Shown: positions 6,355-13,810, numbered from the stretch's first letter. The stretch is 19,666 bases of DNA from Paratractidigestivibacter sp963630635 (GCA_963630635.1 CAVGOA010000039.1:1-19666); one strand, 5' to 3'. Program-made: numbers and translations. Notes: a model not told the origin generated them from the letters alone.

Positions 6355-7437
6355 CTATAAGTAGAAATCCGGCATCAAGCTGGCCGGAAGGCCGCCGTGC
6401 AGCACGTTCCACACCTTGGCCTGAGCGCCCGCCAAACCCGGTTTGCCCGCGTTGACCACCATGGCCATCGTCTTTGCCGCGCCCGACTTGGGGTTGGCTA
6501 CGCTCGCCGCAAACCGCGCGCGCTCGGACGTCACCGCCTGCGCGAGGCAAGCCTGGCGCTCCTTGGCCTTGTCCTTCTCAACGGGAGCGCACGCCAGCAT
6601 CCACACGACATTGGCAAGAAACTCCAGATAGCGGTTTTGCAGCGCCTCCATAGACGCCGCGTCGCCCTCAAGGCCCCAGTGGCGGTACAGCTCGATGGCG
6701 GCCGTGTACTCGGCCTCAAGGCAGTCCAGGCCGCGGCACTCAAACGTTTGGCGGTCAAGTTGGCTCATAACGGGAACTTGGCGAGAAATGCGCTGCGCGT
6801 AACCCTTCGAGACGCCCACGCGCTCGACGTCTGCCAGGTAGGCGCGGGTGAAGTTGTGATCGGTGAAGGCGTCCTTGTCAAAAGAAAGCCCCAGGTCAAG
6901 GACGCGCCGACGCAGGAAGAGCTTGCCGCACGCGGGCGACAACTGCCCCTGGGACAAATAGCGCCAGGCGTTTGCCCTAAAGTCGTGCTGCGTCAAGAAG
7001 ACGGTCTCTTGCGTAGGGGCATCGATCACGGCACAGCGACGACCGCAGGAAAGCTCGACGTACAGGCCGCCAAAAACCAGCTCAAGGTTTTCGTCGTCGG
7101 CCAGCTTAAGCATGTGGGCAATTGCCATGGGCTCTACCCAGGCATCTTGCCCCATGACCATGACGTAACGACCGTGGGCCATGGCCAACGCGTGGTTGAG
7201 CGCGGTGGCATAGCCGTTGTCCTCCTCATGGCTCACAACCACGCGAATGTCGCGCTCGCTCATGACGTCCAGCATGCGGGCCGTGTTGTCACGCGAGCCG
7301 GCGTCCACCACCACGACCTCGATGTTCCTCTCGCCCTGGTTCTGCGCACTCTCAATCGCGCGCTGCAGGGTCTTCTCGCCGTTGTGAGCGACGACAAGAA
7401 CCGAGACCGCAGGGGATTGAGGCGAGAAGTGCGTCAT
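6355..7437 (-). CDS. Family 2 glycosyltransferase with altered metal-binding motif
   Basis: This is a 360-residue protein. ATG 7437 (MTHFSPQSPAVSVLVVAHNG) is the only credible start. AAGGAG stands 13 bases upstream, which is long, and a TTGATA/TATCAA hairpin lies just before it. Family signs are VSVLVVAHNGEKTLQRAIES, EVVVVDAGSRDNT (about residues 40-52) and NGYATALNHALAMAHGRYV (about 74-92). Where most members carry DxD, this one reads MVMGQDAWVEP (about 93-103), keeping only Asp98. GT2 members with such changes exist, but activity is less certain. It lies 63 bases downstream of the membrane protein gene ending at 7501 on the same strand, so the two may be co-transcribed. It probably serves the same glycan pathway as its two neighbours. 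Confidence 0.85.
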   Translation of the reverse strand: MTHFSPQSPAVSVLVVAHNGEKTLQRAIESAQNQGERNIEVVVVDAGSRDNTARMLDVMSERDIRVVVSHEEDNGYATALNHALAMAHGRYVMVMGQDAWVEPMAIAHMLKLADDENLELVFGGLYVELSCGRRCAVIDAPTQETVFLTQHDFRANAWRYLSQGQLSPACGKLFLRRRVLDLGLSFDKDAFTDHNFTRAYLADVERVGVSKGYAQRISRQVPVMSQLDRQTFECRGLDCLEAEYTAAIELYRHWGLEGDAASMEALQNRYLEFLANVVWMLACAPVEKDKAKERQACLAQAVTSERARFAASVANPKSGAAKTMAMVVNAGKPGLAGAQAKVWNVLHGGLPASLMPDFYL

Positions 7438-7500
7438 GTGGTGGGGTGAACTCCTTGATAAAACGTCGTATCAAAAAGCAGGCAAAAGAGCTTGTAGAGA

Positions 7501-8286
7501 TTATGCCGCCACCAGCAGGCCAACGGCCGTGCCCATCTGAACCTTGTCGATAACCACATAACCGGTCTCGCTCACGGTGCCGTCCTCGGCCGTAGCGGTC
7601 TCGGCAGTGGTCACAGCGTCAAAGCGCGTGCAGTTTTCCAGACCAATGTTCGAGAGGTTGGTGGCAAACGTGATGATCTCGTCGGCTTTGAAATCGGTAC
7701 GCATCTTGCCCAGAAGCTCAGTCGCCTCTTTAACCAGGGTGGACTTATCGGCGCTCTTCAATGCCGCAACGTCTGCGATGACGTCCTCAGTCGAGACCAC
7801 GACGTGCGTGAATTTGAGGCCCGCGGCCTTAGAGAGAGGCTGGACGCAGGCCATGGCGCCGGCCTGAGCACAGTAATCGGCCAGCGAGAAACCAACCTCG
7901 TTGACCACGATCTTTACGTTGGTGGGGACGTTTGCCAGGGTCGCCGTGCCCTGGGTGTTGTTAACCACCAGGATCTGGGCAGACGTAAGCGTAGACGGCG
8001 AGTCGGCCTTCGAGATGTCTGAGACCGTAAGGAACAAAACGCGCGTGAGGTCATCCGAGGTGGTGGTATAGCCGTCCGGGATAGAGAGGGAGGCCTGGTC
8101 ATCGATAACATCGCTTAGGTCGAGGTCGCCCAGGCGGGTCTCGGTCTGGACGCGGCCCCAGACGGTGCTTACCACAATGGCCAGCGCCACGAAGACCACG
8201 ACAATGACCCCGATGCCAATAAACGTGGAGTAAGGGCTCTCACGCGGAACATCGGTACGCTCAAAACGCTCGCGCTTGTGGAACAT
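7501..8286 (-). CDS. Single-pass membrane protein, possibly a divergent LytR-CpsA-Psr (LCP) protein
   Basis: This is a 261-residue protein with ATG 8286 and AGAAGGG upstream. Residues 1-20 are charged and cytoplasmic, about 22-42 form one membrane helix (TFIGIGVIVVVFVALAIVV), and the remainder should be outside the cell. The outer part has a strand pattern like LCP domains: TRVLFLTVSD, TSAQILVVNN, ATLANVPTNVKIVVN, then a segment ending FTHVVVSTEDVIADV. LCP enzymes attach glycan polymers to peptidoglycan, which would suit the neighbouring glycosyltransferases. However, the arginine-rich motif of active LCP proteins (SIPRD) is not seen; the corresponding place reads NVPTNV. It may be an inactive or strongly altered member, or unrelated. 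It lies upstream of, and probably in one unit with, the glycosyltransferase starting at 7437. Confidence 0.6.
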   Translation of the reverse strand: MFHKRERFERTDVPRESPYSTFIGIGVIVVVFVALAIVVSTVWGRVQTETRLGDLDLSDVIDDQASLSIPDGYTTTSDDLTRVLFLTVSDISKADSPSTLTSAQILVVNNTQGTATLANVPTNVKIVVNEVGFSLADYCAQAGAMACVQPLSKAAGLKFTHVVVSTEDVIADVAALKSADKSTLVKEATELLGKMRTDFKADEIITFATNLSNIGLENCTRFDAVTTAETATAEDGTVSETGYVVIDKVQMGTAVGLLVAA

Positions 8287-8394
8287 GGTCGTGCCCTTCT
8301 ATCCAAATGGACCGCAGCTTGCCCGGCCCGTATCGTTAAGTGTTTTAAGCGGCAGCCGGCGTCTTGTTTACAGCAACACCCGCATCCGCTTTAC

Positions 8395-9393
8395 CTACAA
8401 CAGAATACCTAAGCCGTTGACGAGAAGTCCGATGACTACGCCGACCGCATAGACAAACCCGGTAATAGCAGCGTTTTGTTTAAGATTGTCGTTGGTTCGC
8501 CACAAGACCAACAAACCCACGCCGCCCGAAACCAAAAGACCGGCGACCATGGGGCCGGTGGCCAGGGTCCCGTCCAGGAAGAGCTCGGTGATGGCAACGC
8601 TGGCGCCGCAGTTGGGAATGAGGCCCACCAAAGCTGCGACGAACGTGGCCCTTACTGGGTGGTTGGCGAGAAGTTCGCCAATAGCGTCCTCGCCAACACC
8701 CTCGATAAGCAGGCCAAACACAAAGGTGATCACAAAAATGAAAAGGGTCACCTGGATGGTGTGGACAGCCGCGGAGCGGACGACGCCGCCAATGCCGTGG
8801 CCGTGGTGATGGTGGCCGCAGCAGGCGTGGTCGTCGTGGGAGTGGGCGTGGGCGTCATGGTCGTGATCGTGACCGTTCTGGCAACCATGGTCGCAGTTGT
8901 GGCCCTCGCCTGCCTCCTCGTCCTCGTCGCAGTGGCAGTGAGCGCGCTCGCACAGGTCGTGGATGTGCTCATGGGCGTCATCCGCACGGTGGGTAGCGCG
9001 AAGCACCAAGTCAACAGCAAAGCCAACAACCAAGCCAGCAACAACCTTCACACCCAGGACCGCAAAGAGGCGCTCCGGGGACTCCTGGTGGGCAACAAAA
9101 ACGGGAATCATCTCGTCGGAAGTGGAAAGAATCACGGCAATCAACGTACCGGCTGTCACGACTCCGCCGGCAAACAGGGTTGCCGCCATGGCCGAGAAGC
9201 CGCACTGGGGCAGGGCACCCAAAACTGCGCCCACAATTGGGCCGGCCTTTCCAGAACGCTCGACCGCCGCCTTGACCTTGCCGCTGGCAAAGTGCTCAAG
9301 GGCCTCCATGGCCAGGTAGGTCACAAACAAGAATGGAATGAGCTTCAGCGTGTCAAGAACACTGTCAGCAAGCACGTCGCTCAGAAGTTCCAA
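8395..9393 (-). CDS. Putative heavy-metal or manganese exporter with histidine-rich loop (ArsP_2-like)
   Basis: The protein is about 332 residues, with around ten membrane segments in two halves. Each half carries a matching motif: GAVLGALPQCGFSAMAATLF and ALVGLIPNCGASVAITELF. The stretch TLIAVILSTSDEMIPVF is also typical of the permease family known as putative 10-TM heavy-metal exporters (ArsP_2). Between the halves lies a loop with about 20 His and 7 Cys within 65 residues (8796-8990 in the window), rich in HDHDHD and HHHHGHG, likely binding metal in the cytoplasm. Start choice: the frame opens at GTG 9402, but AGAAGG touches that codon; TTG 9393 has a 9-base spacer and is preferred. It follows truA by 48 bases on the same strand, with no terminator seen, so it may be read from the truA transcript. 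The metal is not known from sequence. Confidence 0.8.
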   Translation of the reverse strand: MELLSDVLADSVLDTLKLIPFLFVTYLAMEALEHFASGKVKAAVERSGKAGPIVGAVLGALPQCGFSAMAATLFAGGVVTAGTLIAVILSTSDEMIPVFVAHQESPERLFAVLGVKVVAGLVVGFAVDLVLRATHRADDAHEHIHDLCERAHCHCDEDEEAGEGHNCDHGCQNGHDHDHDAHAHSHDDHACCGHHHHGHGIGGVVRSAAVHTIQVTLFIFVITFVFGLLIEGVGEDAIGELLANHPVRATFVAALVGLIPNCGASVAITELFLDGTLATGPMVAGLLVSGGVGLLVLWRTNDNLKQNAAITGFVYAVGVVIGLLVNGLGILL

Positions 9394-9441
9394 AAGTAAC
9401 ACCCTTCTAACTTACCTAGTTTACCTGGGGTTTATTTAACC

Positions 9442-10230
9442 TTAAGCCCACTTTTCCAGCCGCGAGGCACCGTAGTCCACATCAATAAAGCAAAGGCCTT
9501 TGGCAGGCGCGCAGGGGCCGGCGGTCTTACGGTCGCAGGCCGCCAAGACATCGGCCACCCACTCGGGTTTGCGGTGACCACGGCCAACCTCTACGAGCGT
9601 GCCCGCGATCGTGCGCACCATGTTGTGGAGAAACGCGTTGCCGCGGATGTCGATGGCAATGAGCTTCTCGCCGGCTTCCTCGATCTGGTGGACGTGCAGG
9701 CTCTCGACAAAACGGCAGGTAGGCTTGTCCACGGCGCTGATTGCCTTGCAGAAGCTCTTGAAGTCATGCTCCCCCACCAACAGCTGCGCGGCGTCGTTCA
9801 TGGCGTCAACGTCCAGCGAGCCCTTGTACCACCAGCTGTGGTCAAAGGCCATAACGGGACGAGCCTGTCCTGCGCAGATGCGATACCTATATGCCCTAGA
9901 TTGCGCATCAAAACGCGCCGAGAAGCCCTCAGGGGCCAGGAACAGCTCGCTGACGCTTAAGTCGTCCGGGGTCAGCGCCACGAGGCTGCGCAGGAGCCCC
10001 TGGCCCGTGGCAGGAAGCTCTTCTCGCCGCACAGGAACGCTCACAAACTGAGAGATGGCGTGCACCCCGGCATCGGTACGTCCGGCGCACACAAGCTCGC
10101 AGGGCCTGCGCAGGGACGTCTCGAGCGCGCGACGCAGCTCCCCTGCCACCGTGCGCTGCCCGGGCTGCTCGGCAAAACCGCAGAAGGCCTCTCCGCGGTA
10201 GCCCAACTTGACCACCAACGTCGCGTCCAT
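9442..10230 (-). CDS. truA: tRNA pseudouridine(38-40) synthase TruA
   Basis: This is a 262-residue protein. It converts uridines 38-40 in the anticodon arm of tRNAs to pseudouridine, in the cytoplasm. The catalytic motif is CAGRTDAGVHAISQ with Asp53. Other family signs are LGYRGEAFCGFAEQPG near the N-terminus, FSARFDAQSRAYRYRI with the conserved Tyr, LLVGEHDFKSFCK, and IRGNAFLHNMVRTIAGTLVEVGRG near the C-terminus. The open frame runs far back into rplQ. I place the start at ATG 10230 (MDATLVVKLGY), preceded by AGGGTGAG; TTG 10266, 6 bases after AAGGAG, is a real alternative that would add 12 residues. It lies downstream of the rplQ terminator, so transcription needs read-through or its own promoter. 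truA after rplQ is a common bacterial order. Confidence 0.95.
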   Translation of the reverse strand: MDATLVVKLGYRGEAFCGFAEQPGQRTVAGELRRALETSLRRPCELVCAGRTDAGVHAISQFVSVPVRREELPATGQGLLRSLVALTPDDLSVSELFLAPEGFSARFDAQSRAYRYRICAGQARPVMAFDHSWWYKGSLDVDAMNDAAQLLVGEHDFKSFCKAISAVDKPTCRFVESLHVHQIEEAGEKLIAIDIRGNAFLHNMVRTIAGTLVEVGRGHRKPEWVADVLAACDRKTAGPCAPAKGLCFIDVDYGASRLEKWA

Positions 10231-10280
10231 CTCACCCTGCGTGCCCTCTTTATCGAGAAGCTCTTCCAACCTCGACTCCT

Positions 10281-10315
10281 TAACAAAATGGGGCCCCGGC
10301 AAAAGCCAGAGCCCC
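10281..10315 (-). terminator. Intrinsic terminator after rplQ
   Basis: On the minus strand, arms at 10315-10305 and 10300-10290 pair over 11 bp, with two G-U pairs, around loop TTTT. ATTTTGTT follows. It closes the ribosomal-protein transcript 33 bases after the rplQ stop and lies just upstream of the truA start. Confidence 0.8.
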
Positions 10316-10348
10316 AGGCAAAACATATGAGAACCTAAGCGGTTTAGG

Positions 10349-10864
10349 TTACTCGGCGTCCTCGGCGGCGGGAGCCTCCTCAGCGGCGGTCTCCTCGACG
10401 ACCTCAGCAGCCTCCTCGGCAACCTCAACGGTCTCCTCGGCAGCAGCCTCGACCTTGGCAACCTTGGTGGCAGCCTTCTTGGCCTTGACCTTGGGCTGGA
10501 CGGGCTCGGTGACGAGCTCCATCAGGACCATCTCGGCAGCGTCGCCCTTGCGGGGGCCAAGCTTCATGATGCGGGTGTAACCGCCGTTGCGGTCGGCCCA
10601 CATGCCCTGAGCGGCCTTCTCAAAGATCTCGCGAACGAGCTCCTTGTCGCCCATGTGGGCGATGGCCAGACGGCGGCTGTGAACGTCGCCCTTCTTGGCC
10701 CAGGTGATGATGTGGTCAACGTCGCGACGGATGGCCTTGGCGCGAACGTCGATGGTCTTAATGCGGTCGTTCTCAAACAGGGCGCAAACAAGGCTCTTCT
10801 TCATTGCCTTGGTGTGAGAAGCGTCGGTGCCGAGCTTCATGCCCTTCTTCTTGTTGTGTCGCAT
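10349..10864 (-). CDS. rplQ: Ribosomal protein bL17 with acidic C-terminal extension
   Basis: This is a 171-residue protein with ATG 10864, preceded by GGAG in TAGGAGAAGTTAGAA. The core, about residues 1-118, is bL17: MRHNKKKGMKLGTDASHTKA, then ENDRIKTIDVRAKAIR and the C-terminal GGYTRIMKLGPRKGDAAEMV. bL17 sits near the peptide exit of the large subunit. After the core comes a Lys/Ala linker and about 40 residues that are nearly only Glu, Ala and Val. Such Ala/Glu tails on bL17 are known in Actinobacteria, while most other bacteria stop near residue 120-127. It is the last gene of the alpha-operon part, 33 bases after rpoA, and is followed by a terminator. Confidence 0.97.
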   Translation of the reverse strand: MRHNKKKGMKLGTDASHTKAMKKSLVCALFENDRIKTIDVRAKAIRRDVDHIITWAKKGDVHSRRLAIAHMGDKELVREIFEKAAQGMWADRNGGYTRIMKLGPRKGDAAEMVLMELVTEPVQPKVKAKKAATKVAKVEAAAEETVEVAEEAAEVVEETAAEEAPAAEDAE

Positions 10865-10897
10865 TTCTAACTTCTCCTAAGCGATGCGCGATAGCGT

Positions 10898-11839
10898 CTA
10901 AGCCTTGAGAGACAAGCCCATGGTCTCGAGCTTATCCTTGACTTCCTCGATGGACTTGACGCCAAAGTTTCTGATGTTGAGAAGGTCGTTCTCGGAGAAC
11001 TCGACGAGCTGGCGCACAGAATGGATGCCAGCGCGCTTGAGGCAGTTGTAGGAACGGACAGAAAGGTCCAGGTCCTCAATCTGCTTATCAAGCTCGGCGT
11101 TGTCCTCGACGATACCCTGAGCAAAGATAGAAGTATCCTCGACGGGCTCGTCCTCATCGGCCAGGCTCATGAAGGCGCTCATGTGCTGGTTGATGATGTT
11201 GGAAGCCTCAACCACGGCATCACGCGGGGTGATGGAACCGTTGGTCTCGACCTCAAGAACCAGGCGGTCGTAGTCGGTGTGACGACCGACGCGGCAGGCC
11301 TCGACGACCTTGGCGCAACGACGGACGGGAGAGTAGAGCGAATCGACGTGAATGATGCCGATAGGATCGCTCTCGCGCTCGTTCTCCTCACCAGAGACAT
11401 AGCCGCGGCCAACGCCGATGCGCATCTTCATGGTAAGGTGTGCGCCCTCGCCGAGGGTGCAGATGACCTGGTCGGGGTTGACGAGCTCAAACTCGGCGGG
11501 AACCGAGAAGTCACCGCCGGTGACGACCTTGGGGCCGTCAACGGAGATGGAGGCCTCAGCCTCGTCGCCAGTGCCCATGGAGCTAAACACGAGATTCTTG
11601 ACGTTCAAAACGATGTCGGTGACATCCTCGTAAACGCCCTCCACAGTCGTGAACTCGTGCTGGACGCCATCGATCTGGATAGCCTCAACGGCAGCGCCCG
11701 CAAGAGAAGAGAGCAAGACACGACGCAAGGAGTTACCAAGCGTGTCGCCGTAACCGCGCTCGAGCGGCTCGACGCAGACACGCGCGAGGTTCTCGCTAAT
11801 CTCCTCTACCGACACAGTGGGTCGGATGAATTCGGACAT
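10898..11839 (-). CDS. rpoA: DNA-directed RNA polymerase subunit alpha
   Basis: This is a 313-residue protein, usual for the family. The start is ATG 11839 (MSEFIRPTVSVEEI), with GGAGG 5 bases upstream; a TTG four codons earlier falls within that site and is rejected. The N-terminal assembly domain shows VEPLERGYGDTLGNSLRRVL and LLSSLAGAAVEAIQIDGVQHE. The C-terminal domain, about residues 245-310, has the helix-hairpin-helix region LDLSVRSYNCLKRAGI and RNFGVKSIEEVKDKL that binds UP elements and activators. Two alpha subunits scaffold the assembly of beta and beta-prime. It lies between rpsD and rplQ, as in nearly all bacteria. Confidence 0.99.
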   Translation of the reverse strand: MSEFIRPTVSVEEISENLARVCVEPLERGYGDTLGNSLRRVLLSSLAGAAVEAIQIDGVQHEFTTVEGVYEDVTDIVLNVKNLVFSSMGTGDEAEASISVDGPKVVTGGDFSVPAEFELVNPDQVICTLGEGAHLTMKMRIGVGRGYVSGEENERESDPIGIIHVDSLYSPVRRCAKVVEACRVGRHTDYDRLVLEVETNGSITPRDAVVEASNIINQHMSAFMSLADEDEPVEDTSIFAQGIVEDNAELDKQIEDLDLSVRSYNCLKRAGIHSVRQLVEFSENDLLNIRNFGVKSIEEVKDKLETMGLSLKA

Positions 11840-11863
11840 TGATACCTCCAAACAGGGTCGGGC

Positions 11864-12454
11864 TTACTTGGAGTAAAGCTCGACGATCAGCTGTGCGTCG
11901 ATGTCGAGGTCAATCTGATCACGAGTGGGGGCCTGAAGAACGGTGCCCTTGAGCTTCTCGATGTCAACCTCAAGCCAGGCGGGAACAGCCATGTGCTCAG
12001 AAGAAATCAAGGCCTCCTTGATGGGGAGAAGATCCTTGGCCTTCTCGGCGACGGCGACGACGTCGCCAGCCTTAACCATATAAGAAGGAATGTCGACGCG
12101 ACGGCCGTTCACGGTGATGTGACCGTGACGGACGGTCTGGCGAGCCTCCTTGCGGGTGCGGGCAAAGCCGAGACGGAAAACGACGTTATCAAGACGGCTC
12201 TCGAGGATGGTCATCAGGTTGTCACCGGTGATGCCCTCGCGCTTCTTGGCGGCGTCGTAGTAAGCGTGGAACTGCTTCTCCAGAACGCCGTAGATGAACT
12301 TAGCCTTCTGCTTCTCACGGAGCTGGATGCCGTACTCGCTCTCTTTGCGACGACGCTTGGGCTCGCGGTTGGAAGTCTTGTTAATACCCATCACAACGGG
12401 GTCGATGCCGAGCTGGCGGCACCTCTTGAGGACAGGAGTCCTGTCAACAGCCAT
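11864..12454 (-). CDS. rpsD: Ribosomal protein uS4
   Basis: This is a 196-residue protein with ATG 12454 and GGAGGATAAACA upstream. uS4 starts assembly of the small subunit body by binding 16S rRNA. The N-terminal part starts MAVDRTPVLKRCRQLGIDP and lacks the four zinc-binding cysteines of the C+ form, so this is a C- type uS4. The S4 RNA-binding domain, about residues 85-150, shows ESRLDNVVFRLGFARTRKEA and VRHGHITVNGRRVDIPSY. It ends QLIVELYSK as expected. uS4 often represses the alpha operon by binding its mRNA in other bacteria; no such structure was identified here. It lies 24 bases before rpoA and 15 bases after rpsK. Confidence 0.98.
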   Translation of the reverse strand: MAVDRTPVLKRCRQLGIDPVVMGINKTSNREPKRRRKESEYGIQLREKQKAKFIYGVLEKQFHAYYDAAKKREGITGDNLMTILESRLDNVVFRLGFARTRKEARQTVRHGHITVNGRRVDIPSYMVKAGDVVAVAEKAKDLLPIKEALISSEHMAVPAWLEVDIEKLKGTVLQAPTRDQIDLDIDAQLIVELYSK

Positions 12455-12469
12455 TGTTTATCCTCCTAC

Positions 12470-12871
12470 CTACACGCGGCGACGCTTGCTCAGACGGCAA
12501 CCGTTGTGCGCGATGGGGGTCTTGTCCTGAATGCCCGAAACCTCGAGGCCAGCAGCCTGGAGAGAACGGATAGCGGTCTCGCGACCAGAGCCGGGGCCCT
12601 TGACGAAGACGGCGACCTTGTGCAGACCGTGCTCCATGGCAGCCTTAGCGGCGGCCTCGGCAGCAAGCTGAGCGGCGAACGGGGTGGACTTACGGGAGCC
12701 CTTGAAACCCACGGTGCCGCCGGACTGCCAAGAAATCACGTTGCCCTGAGGATCGGTGATCGAGACGATCGTGTTGTTGAAAGTGCTCTTGATGTGGGCC
12801 TGACCCACAGCAATGTTCTTACGCTCGGAGCGACGGACGCGGGTGTTACGAGCGTTCTTTTTCTGCGCCAT
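12470..12871 (-). CDS. rpsK: Ribosomal protein uS11
   Basis: This is a 133-residue protein with ATG 12871, preceded by AAGGGGATAACAC. uS11 lines the platform of the small subunit near the mRNA exit. Recognisable stretches are HIKSTFNNTIVSITDPQGNV, SWQSGGTVGFKGSRKSTPFA, FVKGPGSGRETAIRSLQAAG and the basic end HNGCRLSKRRRV. The length and both conserved blocks are complete. It sits between rpsM (16 bases upstream) and rpsD, which is the standard order. Confidence 0.98.
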   Translation of the reverse strand: MAQKKNARNTRVRRSERKNIAVGQAHIKSTFNNTIVSITDPQGNVISWQSGGTVGFKGSRKSTPFAAQLAAEAAAKAAMEHGLHKVAVFVKGPGSGRETAIRSLQAAGLEVSGIQDKTPIAHNGCRLSKRRRV

Positions 12872-12887
12872 GTGTTATCCCCTTGTC

Positions 12888-13256
12888 CTACTTCTTCTTG
12901 CCGCCGATTTGACGCTTCTTGCCCTTGCGGGTACGAGCGTTGGTGTGGGTGCGCTGGCCGCGGACGGGAAGACCCTTGCGGTGACGCAGGCCACGGTAGC
13001 AGCCGATCTCCATAAGACGGGCGATGTTCTGACGCACCTCACGACGAAGGTCACCCTCGGTGGTGAAGTGAGCATCGATGTAGTCACGAATCTTGGTGAC
13101 CTCGTCCTCGGTCAAATCCTTGACGCGGGTGTCGGGGTTAACACCGGTCTCAGCGCAAATCTTGGTAGCGCTGGTCTGGCCGATGCCGAAAATGTAAGTA
13201 AGACCGACCTCGACGCGCTTCTCGCGCGGCAGGTCGACGCCGTTAATACGGGCCAA
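12888..13256 (-). CDS. rpsM: Ribosomal protein uS13, TTG start
   Basis: This is a 122-residue protein. Translation starts at TTG 13256 (MARINGVDLPREKRVEVGLT), with AAGGAG 8 bases upstream; alignment to the usual N-terminus MARIAGV leaves no room for another start. uS13 forms bridges between subunits and contacts the P-site tRNA. Seen are YIFGIGQTSATKICAETGV (the helix-hairpin-helix part), then YRGLRHRKGLPVRGQRTHTN and the basic tail ARTRKGKKRQIGGKKK. It follows rpmJ by 15 bases and precedes rpsK by 16, as is usual. Confidence 0.97.
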   Translation of the reverse strand: MARINGVDLPREKRVEVGLTYIFGIGQTSATKICAETGVNPDTRVKDLTEDEVTKIRDYIDAHFTTEGDLRREVRQNIARLMEIGCYRGLRHRKGLPVRGQRTHTNARTRKGKKRQIGGKKK

Positions 13257-13271
13257 CTTGGAGCTCCTTCC

Positions 13272-13385
13272 TTAGCCCTGACGCTGCTTGTGGCGCGGGT
13301 TCTCGCAAATGACGTAAACCTTGCCGTGGCGACGAATGACCTTGCACTTGTCGCACATCTTCTTGACCGAAGGACGTACCTTCAT
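13272..13385 (-). CDS. rpmJ: Ribosomal protein bL36, zinc-ribbon form
   Basis: This is a 37-residue protein, with ATG at 13385-13383 after AAAGGAATGACT and TAA at 13274-13272. It starts MKVRPSVKKMCDKCKVIRRH and ends in ENPRHKQRQG. Zinc ligands Cys11, Cys14, Cys27 and His32 are all present, so it is the zinc-containing (C+) form. bL36 stabilises 23S rRNA in the large subunit. Its place between infA and rpsM is the standard order and supports the call. Confidence 0.97.
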   Translation of the reverse strand: MKVRPSVKKMCDKCKVIRRHGKVYVICENPRHKQRQG

Positions 13386-13467
13386 TAGTCATTCCTTTCG
13401 GTAGTTCTAATACATCTATGTCATCGCCCAGCCGCTGGCGCTTATATCCCAGGCTGTGGAGGACACC

Positions 13468-13686
13468 TTACTTATAGCGATAAGTAATGCGGCCTCGGGT
13501 CAGATCGTAGGGAGAAATCTCCACCACAACCTTGTCACCAGGCAAGATACGGATGTAGTTCATCCTAATCTTGCCAGAAATGGTGCAAAGAATGGTCTTG
13601 CCGTTCTCAAGCTCAACATTAAACATTGCGTTGGGCAAAGGCTCGATGACCTTGCCCTCAAGCTCGATAGCGTCTTGCTTGCTCAA
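13468..13686 (-). CDS. infA: Translation initiation factor IF-1, TTG start
   Basis: This is a 72-residue protein, the exact family length. It starts at TTG 13686 (MSKQDAIELEGKVIEPLPNA) with GAGAGGG 7 bases upstream. Upstream, the frame has no ATG or GTG before a stop, so TTG is the real start. IF-1 is a single OB-fold that sits in the A site of the small subunit during initiation. Conserved stretches are MFNVELENGKTILCTISGKI and MNYIRILPGDKVVVEISPYD, ending LTRGRITYRYK. It lies 82 bases before rpmJ and 124 bases after map, the longest gaps in this part of the cluster. Confidence 0.98.
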   Translation of the reverse strand: MSKQDAIELEGKVIEPLPNAMFNVELENGKTILCTISGKIRMNYIRILPGDKVVVEISPYDLTRGRITYRYK

Positions 13687-13755
13687 GTTAGTACCCTCTC
13701 TACGCCGTGACAGCGACCATCAATCTTACCGAAACATCAGAAAAATTTCCACGGG

Positions 13756-13783
13756 CATGTAAAAACGTCCACAACGTCAACAA
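13756..13783 (-). promoter_or_regulatory. Possible promoter upstream of infA
   Basis: On the minus strand, TTGTTG (13783-13778), a 16-base spacer and TACATG (13761-13756) form a modest sigma-70-type match in the 124-base gap between map and infA. It would give a leader of about 60 bases. Gap size supports a promoter here more than the match itself does. Confidence 0.35.
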
Positions 13784-13810
13784 CACCCGCGCGTTTTGTG
13801 CTATAGGGGC

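Larger units (their letters stand above)
884..10028. repeat. Dispersed 9-base word GGCGAGAAG, ten copies in this span
   Basis: Exact copies on the plus strand start at 1555, 5906, 7421 and 8665. Copies on the minus strand lie at 884-892, 3216-3224, 6337-6345, 7372-7380, 9664-9672 and 10020-10028. One further plus-strand copy is at 17628 inside rpsE. Three copies lie between genes. The coding copies are read as different residues, for example A-R-R, L-L-A and G-E-K, so a protein motif does not explain them. The function is unknown. Confidence 0.6.

Noticed and set aside
7440..7480. Small hairpin TTGATA/TATCAA before the ribosome binding site of the third glycosyltransferase, as a riboswitch or thermometer
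   Set aside because: Six weak pairs do not support a named RNA class; noted only as a local feature.
8287..8394. Terminator or promoter in the gap between the metal permease and the LCP-like gene
   Set aside because: Only a 6-bp stem with a very long loop and no convincing -35/-10 pair were found.
8796..8990. Possible short tandem repeats or CRISPR-like repeats in the GTGGTC/GTCGTG-rich stretch
   Set aside because: This is the DNA of the His/Asp-rich protein loop; no regular repeat-spacer pattern exists.
8476..9399. Long open frames opposite the metal permease and opposite many ribosomal genes
   Set aside because: They are antisense shadows caused by high G+C codon use, with no family motifs and no ribosome binding sites.
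10231..10461. Long N-terminal extension of TruA overlapping rplQ
   Set aside because: It is Arg/Pro/Leu-rich because it is rplQ read in another frame, and it spans the rplQ terminator.
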